Shown here: one piece after another, positions 43,513 through 52,675 of the stretch
Numbering within the stretch: the stretch's first letter is position 1
Layout: each line of letters opens with the position of its first letter
Assembly (NCBI RefSeq): GCF_900069005.2
Contig: NZ_LN831279.1
Coordinates: 548,870-612,869, forward strand
Direction: 5' to 3'
Origin: Paenibacillus sp. GM2
Lineage (GTDB): Bacteria; Bacillota; Bacilli; Paenibacillales; Paenibacillaceae
Length of the DNA stretch: 64,000 nucleotides
Position numbers and translations under genes: made by a program
Notes under the pieces: generated by a model
Database searches by the model: none
Seen by the model: the letters and a program-made list of their open reading frames with translations, nothing else
What the model was told of the DNA's origin: nothing

Positions 43513-44158
43513 TAAAATTAAGGTGATGATTGTTGATGATCATGATATGGTTAGAATGGGACTTAAAACTTATTTAATGATGGATCCCCTTTTTGAGGTT
43601 ATTGCTGAAGCAGGAAACGGAAAAGAAGCGGTTGATTTTATGAACGCTAACCCGGAGAATGCTCTGCCTGATATTGTATTAATGGATCTTATGATGCCGG
43701 TGATGAACGGAGTAGAAGCAACAAGGGCCGTACTGGAGCGTTATCCGCAAATCAGAATCGTCATCCTGACGAGTTTCATAGAAGACGACCTGGTCGTGCA
43801 GGCGGTAGAAGCCGGAGCGGTTAGCTATTGTCTCAAGACGGTGTCTGCAGATGAACTGATCCATGCCCTGCAGCAGGCTAGCCGCGGCATGCCGGTGATG
43901 ACCGGGGAGATCGCTCAAGCACTGACACGCGGCCTTCGCCAGCGGACGGTACAGGGCGATGATACTGATCTGACCGAGCGTGAAAAGGAAGTACTGCTGC
44001 TTATTGCTGAAGGAAAGAGCAACAAAGAGATTGGAGAAGAACTGCATATCAGCATCAAGACAGTCAAGACTCATGTCAGCAATTTGCTGATGAAATGCGA
44101 TCTCGAAGATCGTACGCAATTGGCCATTTTTGCTCATCGTCAAGGGTGGGTTAGCTAA
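43505..44158 (+). CDS. liaR: LiaR-like NarL-family response regulator
   Basis: The 217-residue regulator has an N-terminal receiver with acidic pocket VDDHD, phosphoacceptor Asp in DIVLMDLMMP and a conserved Lys in YCLKTVSADEL. The C-terminal LuxR-type HTH is LTEREKEVLLLIAEGKSNKEIGEELHISIKTVKTHVSNL. It partners LiaS, with translation coupled by overlap. Confidence 0.93.
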   Translation: MSDKIKVMIVDDHDMVRMGLKTYLMMDPLFEVIAEAGNGKEAVDFMNANPENALPDIVLMDLMMPVMNGVEATRAVLERYPQIRIVILTSFIEDDLVVQAVEAGAVSYCLKTVSADELIHALQQASRGMPVMTGEIAQALTRGLRQRTVQGDDTDLTEREKEVLLLIAEGKSNKEIGEELHISIKTVKTHVSNLLMKCDLEDRTQLAIFAHRQGWVS

Positions 44159-44177
44159 CTTCCAGCTTTTATCTCCT

Positions 44178-44207
44178 TTTTAATTGTTTTTAAGGTATGT
44201 TTAAGGT
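44178..44207. promoter_or_regulatory. Tandem 11-bp direct repeats upstream of htrA
   Basis: TTTAATTG (44178), TTTAAGGT (44189) and TTTAAGGT (44200) recur every 11 bp, about 90-120 bp before htrA. One-turn spacing is typical of OmpR-family response regulator sites. The OmpR-type regulator at 46173 is a candidate binder. Confidence 0.45.
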
Positions 44208-44296
44208 TCTTGGTACAAAATAATAAATGTAAACGAGATAACAACCCAAACAATCAATTACCCCTGTAGCATCAAGGGGAAGGAGGTATATTAATC

Positions 44297-45922
44297 ATGG
44301 AAGAGGATAAAAACAAATCGGGTCAACCCTTCAAAGAGGATGAAAGCGATAGATCACAAGGAACCCAGGATTCCGGCGCTTCCTACTATTATTCTTACGG
44401 TCCGTTCCAATCCTATAGCAAGGAGCCGGAAGGAATTAGCACCAGCAGCAGTTACTCGGGCAGCGAAGGCCCGTCGCAGGATGTTGAGATTACAAGACCG
44501 CAGCCGGTGAAGCCGCTCCCGAACGCATATGGTTACCGTTCCTCAACCGAGGACGCTGGCGCATTAAATGGTGGAGGAGGAGGGGCACTACCTCCCAAAA
44601 ATTCAGGCAACTGGCAGTTCAATAAGCCGAAGAGGAAATCCTCTGCCAAATCCATCATCGCTGCTTTCCTGGCAGGTATGCTGATCATGGGGGGCGGGAT
44701 GGCGTTTGCTGACTATGCTCATGTTTTTACAGGAAATCCATCCCAACCAACCGTAGCTGAACAGAATATGAATCAAGGCAGCAACGATACTACAGCTTCG
44801 AAGGCGTCGACCACTTCCTATCCGGTGGCAGGCTCTACAGATGTGGCGGGTGTTGTGAAGGAAGCCGGACCGGCGGTGGTTAAGATTGAGACGCTGGTCA
44901 AAGCTGGCAAGCAGTCAAGCCGCAGCAATTCCTACAGTGATGATCCGTTCTATCGTTTCTTCTTCGGTGATGATTCGAGTAACGGAGGTTACGGTAATGG
45001 AAACGGCAATGGCACTGATGGCAGTGGTTCCTCATCCAACTCGAACCAATTGGTTCCAACCGGTATCGGTTCCGGGTTCATCTTCGATAAGAGCGGCTAT
45101 ATCCTGACCAATGAACATGTGGTCCACAATGCCGATGTTGTTCAAGTCACGGTACAAAATACCGAGAAACCCTATGAAGCCAAGGTGCTTGGCACGAGCT
45201 ATGAGCTTGATCTCGCCGTGCTGAAGATCGAGGGCAATAACGACTTCCCGTCCATCCCGCTAGGAAGCTCTGACAACTCGCAGGTCGGCGATTGGCTGGT
45301 AGCTATCGGGAACCCGAAAGGCTTTGACCATACCGTTACTACGGGCGTACTTAGTGCAAGAGAGCGCAGCATCACCATCGCTGGCGAGAATGGGGAGAAA
45401 GACCGGGAGTATGAGCACTTGCTGCAGACGGATGCCTCGATCAACCCCGGCAACTCTGGCGGTCCGCTCTTGAACTTGAATGGTGAGGTTGTAGGGATTA
45501 ACGTTGCAGTTAGCGCGGATTCTCAAGGTATTGGATTTGCGATTCCGACCAGTACGGTCAAAGAAGTCATCGATAAGCTGAAGAATAACGAGAAGATTCC
45601 GGAAAAACCGGTTCCATTTATCGGCGCCACACTGATGACGATGAGTGATGAAGTCGCTGCGCAAATGGGTTCAGATGTGAAGGAAGGCTCGGTGGTATCC
45701 AGCGTTGTGTTCAAGTCTCCGGCCTATAATGCAGACCTGCGCCCGTACGATATCATTACAGGAGCCGATGGCAAGAAGTTTGCCACCAAGGAAACGCTGA
45801 TTGAATATATCCAGAAGCAAAATGTCGGTGATGAGGTTACCTTCAATATTGTCCGTGATGGCAACAAGATGGATCTGAAGATTAAGATTGGCAATAAGAA
45901 TGACTTTGCGAACGTTCAGTAA
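44297..45922 (+). CDS. htrA: HtrA/DegP-like serine protease
   Basis: The 541-residue protein has a long disordered cytosolic N-terminus (about 1-110), one membrane helix (SIIAAFLAGMLIMGGGMAFAD), a Ser/Gly-rich extracellular linker, an S1C protease domain and a C-terminal PDZ domain. The catalytic triad is complete: TNEHVV (His), YELDLAVLKI (Asp) and NPGNSGGPL (Ser). It degrades or refolds misfolded secreted proteins at the outer face of the membrane. The AAGGAGG ribosome site is strong. Confidence 0.94.
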   Translation: MEEDKNKSGQPFKEDESDRSQGTQDSGASYYYSYGPFQSYSKEPEGISTSSSYSGSEGPSQDVEITRPQPVKPLPNAYGYRSSTEDAGALNGGGGGALPPKNSGNWQFNKPKRKSSAKSIIAAFLAGMLIMGGGMAFADYAHVFTGNPSQPTVAEQNMNQGSNDTTASKASTTSYPVAGSTDVAGVVKEAGPAVVKIETLVKAGKQSSRSNSYSDDPFYRFFFGDDSSNGGYGNGNGNGTDGSGSSSNSNQLVPTGIGSGFIFDKSGYILTNEHVVHNADVVQVTVQNTEKPYEAKVLGTSYELDLAVLKIEGNNDFPSIPLGSSDNSQVGDWLVAIGNPKGFDHTVTTGVLSARERSITIAGENGEKDREYEHLLQTDASINPGNSGGPLLNLNGEVVGINVAVSADSQGIGFAIPTSTVKEVIDKLKNNEKIPEKPVPFIGATLMTMSDEVAAQMGSDVKEGSVVSSVVFKSPAYNADLRPYDIITGADGKKFATKETLIEYIQKQNVGDEVTFNIVRDGNKMDLKIKIGNKNDFANVQ

Positions 45923-45926
45923 TCGC

Positions 45927-45997
45927 GTGTATTCAAAAAGTCTGGTTTTCAGCACCGGTAAGGTTGAATGAAGCCAGGACTTTTTGAACTACCTCTT
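45927..45997 (+). repeat. Dispersed intergenic repeat, copy F (minimal form)
   Basis: 71 bp: GTGTATTCAAAAAGTCTGG, then CAGCACCGGTAAGGTTGAAT, then CCAGGACTTTTTGAACTACC and TCT. The middle is deleted, leaving a hairpin whose two ends pair over about 14 bp. Confidence 0.9.
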
Positions 45998-46035
45998 ATC
46001 GGCAGGTCGATGCGTCTGATCCTGGGCGTTAAAGG

Positions 46036-46067
46036 AGGCGGCGGGCCCTTGGGCCTGCCGTCTTTTT
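46036..46067 (+). terminator. Terminator of htrA
   Basis: GC-rich stem AGGCGGCGGGCCC / GGGCCTGCCGTCT followed by TTTTT. Confidence 0.85.
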
Positions 46068-46172
46068 GCGACAAGTTTAAGTTTAGGTTTGAATTTTGAT
46101 AGAATATAGGTAAAGACTGGGGCCATAATTGCTTGATCCTGACATATGGTTCTTGATCAGAGGAGGTTGCTT

Positions 46173-46862
46173 ATGAGGTCAGTTATTCTAGTTATCGATG
46201 ATGATGAGAAGATCACTTCAATGCTGCGGCGTGGCTTGGCATTTGAAGGGTACGATGTATATACGGCCCAAAATGGTGCGGAAGGCTTATCTATGGTGAT
46301 GACGGCAGAGCCGGATATGATCATTCTGGATGTGATGATGCCGAAGGTGGATGGCTTCGAGGTATGCCGAAGATTGCGCGAAGGCGGGAGTACGGTGCCG
46401 GTGCTGATGCTGACGGCCAAGGATGAAGTGGAGAGCCGTGTTAAAGGGCTGGACACCGGAGCGGATGACTATTTGGTGAAGCCGTTTGCGCTTGAGGAGT
46501 TGTTGGCCCGGGTACGCGCGTTGCTTCGACGGAAGGATCATGGGAGCGGAGAAAACGGTGAACATCGCTTGATCTTTGAGGATATCATCATGGATCTCGA
46601 TTCACGAGAAGTGATTCGTGGCGGGGAGAGACTGGAGCTGACCGCGAAGGAATTCGATCTGCTGCATCTGTTCATGCAGAACCCGAAGCGCCTCCTGACT
46701 AGAGATCTGATTATGGATAAAATTTGGGGTTATGATTACAGCGGCGAGTCCAATGTACTTGAGGTTTATATTGCCATGCTGCGGCAGAAGACGGAGGAGT
46801 TCGGCGGTAAACGCATTATTCAGACGATTCGCGGAGCCGGTTACATTCTGAGAGGAGACTAA
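46173..46862 (+). CDS. OmpR-family response regulator
   Basis: The 229-residue regulator has receiver residues IDDDE, phosphoacceptor Asp in MIILDVMMP and Lys in YLVKPF. The C-terminal winged helix includes LTAKEFDLLHLFMQNPKRLLTRDLI and the end GAGYILRGD. ATG 46173 follows AGAGGAGG. It forms a pair with the HAMP kinase four bases downstream. The signal is unknown; proximity to htrA suggests secretion or envelope stress. Confidence 0.92.
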   Translation: MRSVILVIDDDEKITSMLRRGLAFEGYDVYTAQNGAEGLSMVMTAEPDMIILDVMMPKVDGFEVCRRLREGGSTVPVLMLTAKDEVESRVKGLDTGADDYLVKPFALEELLARVRALLRRKDHGSGENGEHRLIFEDIIMDLDSREVIRGGERLELTAKEFDLLHLFMQNPKRLLTRDLIMDKIWGYDYSGESNVLEVYIAMLRQKTEEFGGKRIIQTIRGAGYILRGD

Positions 46863-46866
46863 GAGC

Positions 46867-48315
46867 ATGTCGATAAGATTACGGCTCACGGCTTGGTATA
46901 CTAGCATACTAGCAGTCGTATTGATATTGTTCGGTGCTTCGTTCTATGGATTGGTACGCTTCTATACGTATCAGGAAGTAAAGACCCGGCTGGAGGAGCA
47001 GGCTAACCGGATTCAAACTTTGATTCTGGATCCCGTGAATTTAGACATCTCTTTAGAGCCCAGCCAAAACAATCGTTTGGAGGATGCGCAGATTTATGCG
47101 CAAATCTATAACGATGTGAAGAAGACGATCAACCGATCGAATAATATGCAGGAATTAAATCTTCAATTTCCGCTGCCCAAGGGGGCGCTTAAAAATGGCA
47201 ATGGATATCAGAGCATTCGGATCGGTGAGAATTCATTTTTACTGTATCAGACCATTTTACAATATAAAAATACGAATATCGGTCTGCTCCAATTAGGTGC
47301 CTATACCGGGGCTGAAGAGCGTTTGCTGGGTCTGGTCAGAAATGTGTTATTATTCGGATCATCGATTTCGCTTATTTTTGCCGCAACGCTGGGGATGTTC
47401 CTGGCCCGTCAGTCTATGGCGCCGATCGGCAAGGTTATTGAGGCGGCTAACGGGATCCAGACTGGGAATGATCTGAGCGTACGAATCGATTATGAAGGTC
47501 CGGACGATGAGATTGGTCAATTAATTGGCACGGTCAATCGGATGTTAGAGCGCACGGAGGGATTCTATAACGAGCTGGATGAAGCCTATTTAGCTCAACG
47601 CCGCTTTGTCTCCGATGCCTCCCATGAATTGAGGACGCCGCTGACGACGATTCGTGGCAATGTGGATCTGCTGCAGAAGATGTGGGGCGAGATCGGAGAA
47701 AAACGCGTAGAGCTGGATGAGGAGCAGAAGCGGATCTATACGCTGGAGGCGATTACGGACATCGCGGATGAAGCGCGGCGGATGAGCAGTCTGGTTAACG
47801 ATTTGCTGTCGCTCGCCCGGGCTGATGCTGGCAAGACTATAAACAAAGAACCGCTGGCTCTCTCTCCGTTAATAGAAGAGGTCATACGCAGAGCACAATT
47901 CCTTCCCCGCAATGCAGCCTGGCTGCAAGGAAATCTGGATGCTGTCAGGGGGGCTGCTGTGATGGGGAATAAGGATTATTTGCAGCAGCTGTTATTCATT
48001 TTTATTGAGAATGCCTTTAAATACACGCCGGAGGGCAGCGTAACGATTGATGCGGCCAGACAGGGGGAACAGATTGGTATTCGCATCACGGATACAGGCA
48101 TAGGCATGGATAAGAGCGAGATTCCGCATATCTTCGAGAGATTCTATCGGGCCGATCCTTCCCGCGGTGTTATCCAGGGGGTTGGGCTCGGATTATCCAT
48201 TGCAAAATGGATTATTGATGAGCATGATGGATCGGTTGAGGTGGTTACCAAGCTGGGCGAAGGGACTTCTTTTATCATCTGGCTTCCGGCTCTCTTTAAT
48301 GCCTTGCCGGAATAG
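46867..48315 (+). CDS. HAMP-domain sensor histidine kinase
   Basis: The 482-residue kinase has two membrane helices (about 12-32 and 155-178) around an extracellular domain of about 120 residues, then HAMP. The HisKA helix is VSDASHELRTPLTTIRGNVD (His in SHELRTP). The ATPase has N, G1 (DTGIGM), F (FERFYR) and G2 (GVGLGLSIAKWI) boxes. It is the partner of the preceding OmpR-type regulator. The stimulus cannot be deduced. Confidence 0.93.
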   Translation: MSIRLRLTAWYTSILAVVLILFGASFYGLVRFYTYQEVKTRLEEQANRIQTLILDPVNLDISLEPSQNNRLEDAQIYAQIYNDVKKTINRSNNMQELNLQFPLPKGALKNGNGYQSIRIGENSFLLYQTILQYKNTNIGLLQLGAYTGAEERLLGLVRNVLLFGSSISLIFAATLGMFLARQSMAPIGKVIEAANGIQTGNDLSVRIDYEGPDDEIGQLIGTVNRMLERTEGFYNELDEAYLAQRRFVSDASHELRTPLTTIRGNVDLLQKMWGEIGEKRVELDEEQKRIYTLEAITDIADEARRMSSLVNDLLSLARADAGKTINKEPLALSPLIEEVIRRAQFLPRNAAWLQGNLDAVRGAAVMGNKDYLQQLLFIFIENAFKYTPEGSVTIDAARQGEQIGIRITDTGIGMDKSEIPHIFERFYRADPSRGVIQGVGLGLSIAKWIIDEHDGSVEVVTKLGEGTSFIIWLPALFNALPE

Positions 48316-48355
48316 GCTATAATAGGGAGGATTCGTATTATCCGCTTCTCTCGCT

Positions 48356-48432
48356 AGTAGAGGTTGCTCAAAAGTCCACTTGTGATCAGAAAACGGATCG
48401 AAGCCGTTCAAGGATGACTTTTGAATACACAC
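48356..48432 (-). repeat. Dispersed intergenic repeat, copy G (short form)
   Basis: 77 bp in reverse orientation: AGAGGTTGCTCAAAAGTCC at one end, GGATGACTTTTGAATACAC at the other. Both arms have lost one A:T step (AAAAG / CTTTT), so the pairing is kept. The GTGATCA motif of other copies is present. Confidence 0.8.
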
Positions 48433-48465
48433 TAGAAGGGACGCACGGAAAGAAGGGAATAATTC

Positions 48466-49413
48466 ATGGAAGTGCTTAAAATTACGCCGCGCGGTTATTG
48501 CTATGGAGTTGTCGATGCGATGGTGCTGGCCAGACAGGCTGCGCAAAATCTCGATCTTCCACGGCCTATATATATTCTGGGCATGATTGTTCACAACAGT
48601 CATGTGACTCAATCCTTTGAGGATGAAGGCATTATTACGCTGGATGGCCCGAATCGGATGGAAATTCTGAGTCAGGTAGAGAGCGGGACTGTGATCTTCA
48701 CGGCTCACGGGGTATCTCCGGAGGTTAGAAAGCTGGCTCGTGAGAAAGGGTTGACCACGGTGGATGCGACTTGTCCAGACGTGACCAAGACCCATGTATT
48801 GATCAAGGAGAAGGTTGCCGAAGGCTACGAAGTTGTCTACATCGGCAAGAAAGGCCATCCGGAGCCGGAAGGGGCAATCGGCGTCGCTCCTGATAAGGTT
48901 CATCTGATTGAGAAGGAAGAGGAGATTGCCGATCTTCAGCTGACGTCTGACCGAATTGTGATCACGAATCAGACGACGATGAGCCAGTGGGACATTAAGC
49001 ATATTATGAAGAAGCTGTTGGAAAAGTACCCGGCGGCCGAGGTGCATAATGAGATCTGCCTGGCTACCCAGATGCGCCAGCAAGCAGTTGCTGAGCAGGC
49101 CAGTCAAGCGGACCTGGTTATCGTTGTAGGCGATCCGCGCAGCAATAACTCCAATCGGCTGGCACAGGTATCGGAGGAGATCGCCGGCGTGACGGCATAC
49201 CGGATTTCTGATGTGACTGAGATCAAGCAGGAATGGCTGCAGGGAGTCGGCAAGGTAGCGGTGACTTCAGGAGCTTCTACACCAACGCCGATCACGAAGG
49301 AAGTCATCAATTATTTGGAGCAGTATAATCCGGACGATCCGTCCACCTGGGAGATCGTCAGAACGGTTAATATGCAGAAGCTGCTTCCTCCGGTTAAGGT
49401 TGCCAAGAAATAA
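48466..49413 (+). CDS. ispH: 4-hydroxy-3-methylbut-2-enyl diphosphate reductase
   Basis: This 315-residue 4Fe-4S enzyme is the last step of the MEP isoprenoid pathway. Cluster cysteines are Cys 12 (RGYCYGV), [11 protein letters not shown] and [11 protein letters not shown]. The substrate-binding histidines are in IVHNSHV and FTAHGVSP, and [13 protein letters not shown] and [10 protein letters not shown] complete the three-domain IspH pattern. It is a single gene, preceded by repeat copy G. Confidence 0.95.
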   Translation: MEVLKITPRGYCYGVVDAMVLARQAAQNLDLPRPIYILGMIVHNSHVTQSFEDEGIITLDGPNRMEILSQVESGTVIFTAHGVSPEVRKLAREKGLTTVDATCPDVTKTHVLIKEKVAEGYEVVYIGKKGHPEPEGAIGVAPDKVHLIEKEEEIADLQLTSDRIVITNQTTMSQWDIKHIMKKLLEKYPAAEVHNEICLATQMRQQAVAEQASQADLVIVVGDPRSNNSNRLAQVSEEIAGVTAYRISDVTEIKQEWLQGVGKVAVTSGASTPTPITKEVINYLEQYNPDDPSTWEIVRTVNMQKLLPPVKVAKK

Positions 49414-49757
49414 AGCTTCCTAATCATATACGATTTATCACGGAGCTCTTTCGTCACTTGAGGCTTCGGGATCGGGAATTTTGCATTCGAGCCGCAGCTC
49501 GAATGTATGGTCATCGAATTCTCGTATTCCTGCAGCCTTCGGTCGAACGGGCTCCTTTGTTATGCATGTTTTTAGTACGAGATTCACATTTCTACTTGCT
49601 GTTATGAGGCAATCTTGACGGAAGTGGTCCAATAGAGTATATTTTCTTTAACGATTAAAAGCTTAAAAGCGAACAAGCGTTTAAGCGCGACAGTGAAACA
49701 TAGCTGGGAGCTATATAAATATCCCTAAATGATATCAATGGATAAGGAAAGGATGAA
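49414..49757. other. 344-bp gap between ispH and aroF
   Basis: There is no convincing gene. A perfect 9-bp hairpin CATTCGAGC-CGCA-GCTCGAATG lies at 49484-49505 without a T-tract. An imperfect GCTTAAAAGCG / GCGTTTAAGC inverted repeat is near 49669-49687. No riboswitch or clear promoter was recognised. Confidence 0.5.
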
Positions 49758-50810
49758 ATGATAATGATCGTAGTAACTTCAAATCGAACATCTGAGGAAC
49801 GGATTCAGGAGATTATAGCCGTTATAGAGAAAGAGGGATTGCAGGTTCATATTTCACGTGGGGAGGATCGTACAGTGATCGGTCTCATTGGAAGTATTGA
49901 ACCCAAGCTTGCTGAGCATCTGCGGCAGATGAAGGATGTTGAGAATGTTATCAAAATATCCAAATCGTATAAATTAGCGAGCCGTGATTTTCATCCTGAG
50001 AATACGGTCATCACAATCGGTGATGTAAAGATCGGCGGGGGAGACCTGGTCATCATGGGTGGTCCTTGTGCCGTTGAATCTCCGGAACAAATTGATGAAA
50101 TCGCCGGCCTAGTCAAGGCGGCTGGGGGTCAGGTGCTGCGCGGGGGCGCATTTAAGCCGCGTACAGGCCCTTACAGCTTCCAAGGAATCGGTGTCGAAGG
50201 ACTTGTAATGATGGCCGAGGCGGGCAAGAAGCATGGCCTGCTGACGATTACGGAAGTCATGACACCGGAATATGTTGACGTTTGCGCGGAATACGCTGAT
50301 ATTCTCCAGGTGGGCACAAGAAATATGCAAAACTTTGATCTCTTGCGCAAGCTGGGGTCTTGCGGCAAACCGGTATTGCTCAAGCGGGGATTCAGCGCTA
50401 CATACGATGAGTTCCTGAATGCTGCCGAGTACATTTTGGCAGGTGGGAATCCGAATGTAATGCTCTGTGAACGCGGTATTCGTACTTTTGAGACCTATAC
50501 CCGCAATACCCTCGACTTGTCAGCCATTCCGGTGCTTCAATCGCTTAGCCACCTGCCGGTGATTTCGGACCCGAGCCATGGCACCGGACGACGCGAGCTG
50601 GTTGAGCCAATGACAAAGGCTTCGGTTGCAGCCGGGGCGGATGGACTCATTATTGAGATGCATACCGACCCTGACAATTCGATGACCGGGGATGGCGTGC
50701 AGTCCTTGTTCCCGGATCAATTTGCCGCCTTGCTGCAGGATCTCGAGAAGTTGGCTCCGATTGTAGGCAAGAGATTTGACACGCCAAAGGCTGCACTGCA
50801 AAGCAGATAG
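49758..50810 (+). CDS. aroF: DAHP synthase, type I-beta
   Basis: The 350-residue protein has an N-terminal ferredoxin/ACT-like domain (1-90) and the KDPS/DAHP TIM barrel with GGPCAVES, RGGAFKPRTGPYSFQG, LKRGFSATYDEFLNAAEYI, SDPSHGTGRR and IIEMHTDPDNSMTG. It condenses PEP and erythrose 4-phosphate as the first step of aromatic amino-acid synthesis. The N-terminal domain normally carries feedback control. ATG 49758 and ATG 49764 are both compatible with the AAGGAAAGG ribosome site. Confidence 0.94.
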   Translation: MIMIVVTSNRTSEERIQEIIAVIEKEGLQVHISRGEDRTVIGLIGSIEPKLAEHLRQMKDVENVIKISKSYKLASRDFHPENTVITIGDVKIGGGDLVIMGGPCAVESPEQIDEIAGLVKAAGGQVLRGGAFKPRTGPYSFQGIGVEGLVMMAEAGKKHGLLTITEVMTPEYVDVCAEYADILQVGTRNMQNFDLLRKLGSCGKPVLLKRGFSATYDEFLNAAEYILAGGNPNVMLCERGIRTFETYTRNTLDLSAIPVLQSLSHLPVISDPSHGTGRRELVEPMTKASVAAGADGLIIEMHTDPDNSMTGDGVQSLFPDQFAALLQDLEKLAPIVGKRFDTPKAALQSR

Positions 50811-50845
50811 TTCGTAAAAGATCCATGCTTGGCCATGAAATAAAC

Positions 50846-50878
50846 AGGGTCCTCTGTCTTTATGACGGAGGGCCTTTA
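50846..50878 (+). terminator. Terminator of aroF
   Basis: Stem GG-CCTCTGTC / GACGGAGG-CC followed by TTTAT. Confidence 0.8.
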
Positions 50879-50906
50879 TACTATTTAGCCATAAGTTTGT
50901 ACTAGG

Positions 50907-50923
50907 TGTAATAATACCTTATT
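50907..50923. promoter_or_regulatory. Degenerate second GlnR/TnrA-like box
   Basis: TGTAA-N7-TTATT, with one good half-site, lies 22 bp upstream of the perfect box. Confidence 0.3.
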
Positions 50924-50928
50924 TATGA

Positions 50929-50945
50929 TGTAAAAATACCTGACA
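50929..50945. promoter_or_regulatory. GlnR/TnrA box upstream of glnA
   Basis: TGTAAAAATACCTGACA matches the consensus TGTNA-N7-TNACA at every fixed position. Its centre lies about 50 bp before the expected transcription start, the position used for activation by TnrA-type regulators. Confidence 0.75.
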
Positions 50946-50952
50946 TCACTAT

Positions 50953-50980
50953 TGACGACATAATTTCACGGTTTTATAAT
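50953..50980 (+). promoter_or_regulatory. Sigma-A promoter of glnA
   Basis: TTGACG (50953-50958), 16 bp, TATAAT (50975-50980). Confidence 0.75.
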
Positions 50981-51058
50981 GACCTCAGAATAAATCGTAA
51001 GCATGAACATTTAATGTAATTATAGCAAATAATGTTCGTGATCTGGGGAGGAAACAAC

Positions 51059-52483
51059 ATGTCAGCAGAGCTTGTAATGAGAACTATCAAGGAAAAAGGG
51101 ATTGAATGGGTGGATTTCCGGTTTGTTGATCTGTCTGGCCGGGCTCACCATATTACGCTTCCAGCGAAGCAAGTTGACGAGGATACCTTCGTTAATGGAG
51201 TAGCTTTTGACGGCTCATCTATTCCCGGATTCCGCGGGATTGAGGAATCTGATATGGTGATGATGCCGGATCATGGCGCAGTATTCGTAGACCCGTTCAC
51301 CGCTCATCCGACGTTAAACGTATTTTGTGATATTTTCACGCCGGAGGGAGAGCGATATGAGCGTGACCCGCGCAGCATCGCGGTAAGAGCCGAAGAGTAT
51401 TTGCAAGCGAGCGGCCTCGGTACAGCAGCTTACTTCGCACCTGAATCGGAATTTTTCATTTTTGACGATGTTCGCTATGAGAATAAGATTAACGGAACCT
51501 TTTATTCCGTTGATTCCGAGGAGGCCTCCTGGAATTCGGGACGAACTGAGGAAGGCGGCAATACGGGCTTCAAAATTCCGGTAAAGGGCGGTTATGTACC
51601 GGTGGCGCCGGCTGACAAGCAGCAGGATATCCGCAGCGAAATGTGCCGCCTGCTTGAAGAAGCTGGACTTGAGGTGGAGCGTCACCATCATGAAGTGGCG
51701 ACTGCCGGCCAGGCCGAGATCAATTTCCGCTTCGACACCCTGCTGAAAACGGCGGATAATCTGATGGTCTATAAATATATCGTTCACAATACGGCGATTC
51801 AGTACGGCAAGACAGCGACCTTTATGCCTAAGCCGCTATTCGGCGATAACGGCAGCGGGATGCATGTGCATCAATCGATCTTCAACGGCGATAACCCGCT
51901 ATTTTATGAAAAAGGGGCGTATGCCAACCTGAGTGAGACTGCGCTGCATTATATCGGCGGCATTTTGTACCATGCCCCGGCGCTGATCGCTTTTACCAAT
52001 CCGAGCACCAATTCCTTTAAGCGTCTAGTTCCGGGGTATGAAGCTCCGGTCAACCTCGTATATTCCAAAGGCAATCGTTCTGCGGCTGTACGGATTCCCG
52101 TCGCCGCTGTAACGCCAAAAGGCTGCCGCATCGAGTTCCGGACTCCGGATTCCACGGCTAATCCATACTTGGCTTTCTCAGCGATGCTGATGGCAGGACT
52201 GGACGGGATCAAGCGCAAGATCGATCCGGTTAAGGAAGGCTACGGTCCTTTTGACAAAAATATTTACGAACTGTCCAAAGCGGAGAAGGAAGGCATCCGC
52301 AGCGTACCGGGTTCGCTGGATGAAGCATTGAATGCACTTGAGGCGGACAGCGAGTTCCTGACCGCAGGCGGCGTGTTCACGAACGAATTCATCGCCAACT
52401 ATATTGAATTCAAGCGTGCTGAGGCCAGAGCGGTAGCGATTCGTGTTCATCCTTATGAATTCGGCTTATATTTTGATTTGTAA
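51059..52483 (+). CDS. glnA: Type I glutamine synthetase, GSI-beta-like
   Basis: The 474-residue enzyme makes glutamine from glutamate and ammonia. It has FDGSSIPGF, FAPESEFFIFD, metal-site HHEVATAGQAEINFR, GSGMHVHQS, NRSAAVRIP and DKNIYELS. The YSVDSEEASWNSG insertion, the length near 470 and a Tyr at the adenylylation-loop position (DKNIY) are GSI-beta traits. The usual Bacillales GlnA is the shorter GSI-alpha form. ATG 51059 follows GGGGAGG. The GlnR/TnrA-like box upstream links it to nitrogen control. Confidence 0.92.
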   Translation: MSAELVMRTIKEKGIEWVDFRFVDLSGRAHHITLPAKQVDEDTFVNGVAFDGSSIPGFRGIEESDMVMMPDHGAVFVDPFTAHPTLNVFCDIFTPEGERYERDPRSIAVRAEEYLQASGLGTAAYFAPESEFFIFDDVRYENKINGTFYSVDSEEASWNSGRTEEGGNTGFKIPVKGGYVPVAPADKQQDIRSEMCRLLEEAGLEVERHHHEVATAGQAEINFRFDTLLKTADNLMVYKYIVHNTAIQYGKTATFMPKPLFGDNGSGMHVHQSIFNGDNPLFYEKGAYANLSETALHYIGGILYHAPALIAFTNPSTNSFKRLVPGYEAPVNLVYSKGNRSAAVRIPVAAVTPKGCRIEFRTPDSTANPYLAFSAMLMAGLDGIKRKIDPVKEGYGPFDKNIYELSKAEKEGIRSVPGSLDEALNALEADSEFLTAGGVFTNEFIANYIEFKRAEARAVAIRVHPYEFGLYFDL

Positions 52484-52516
52484 AATTGCATCCAGCTTCC
52501 TATGATAGAAGGGGTT

Positions 52517-52565
52517 GAAGCTCTCCATGAACCGGAATAGAAAGAGGTTCAGGGGAGCTTCTTCT
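52517..52565 (+). terminator. Terminator of glnA
   Basis: Stem GAAGCTC-TC-GAACC / GGTTC-GGGAGCTTC followed by TTCTT. Confidence 0.75.
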
Positions 52566-52637
52566 TGTATGTCCAGATCGTGGCGATTGAGGGATAGCAG
52601 TTCTCGGATAATGATGTTGCAGATTCGTGAACATCCC

Positions 52638-52667
52638 TTTACATCAGAGAGGCGGAAATGAGATAAT
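52638..52667 (+). promoter_or_regulatory. Promoter of the GH94-like gene
   Basis: TTTACA (52638-52643), 18 bp, GATAAT (52662-52667). Confidence 0.55.
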
Positions 52668-52675
52668 AGACAAAA

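Noticed and set aside
48193..49107. 304-codon minus-strand frame
   Set aside because: Antisense to the HAMP kinase end and ispH, and crosses the intergenic repeat; not coding.
49438..49632. 64-codon minus-strand frame in the ispH-aroF gap
   Set aside because: No ribosome site, no motif, and it covers a perfect hairpin. Treated as non-coding.
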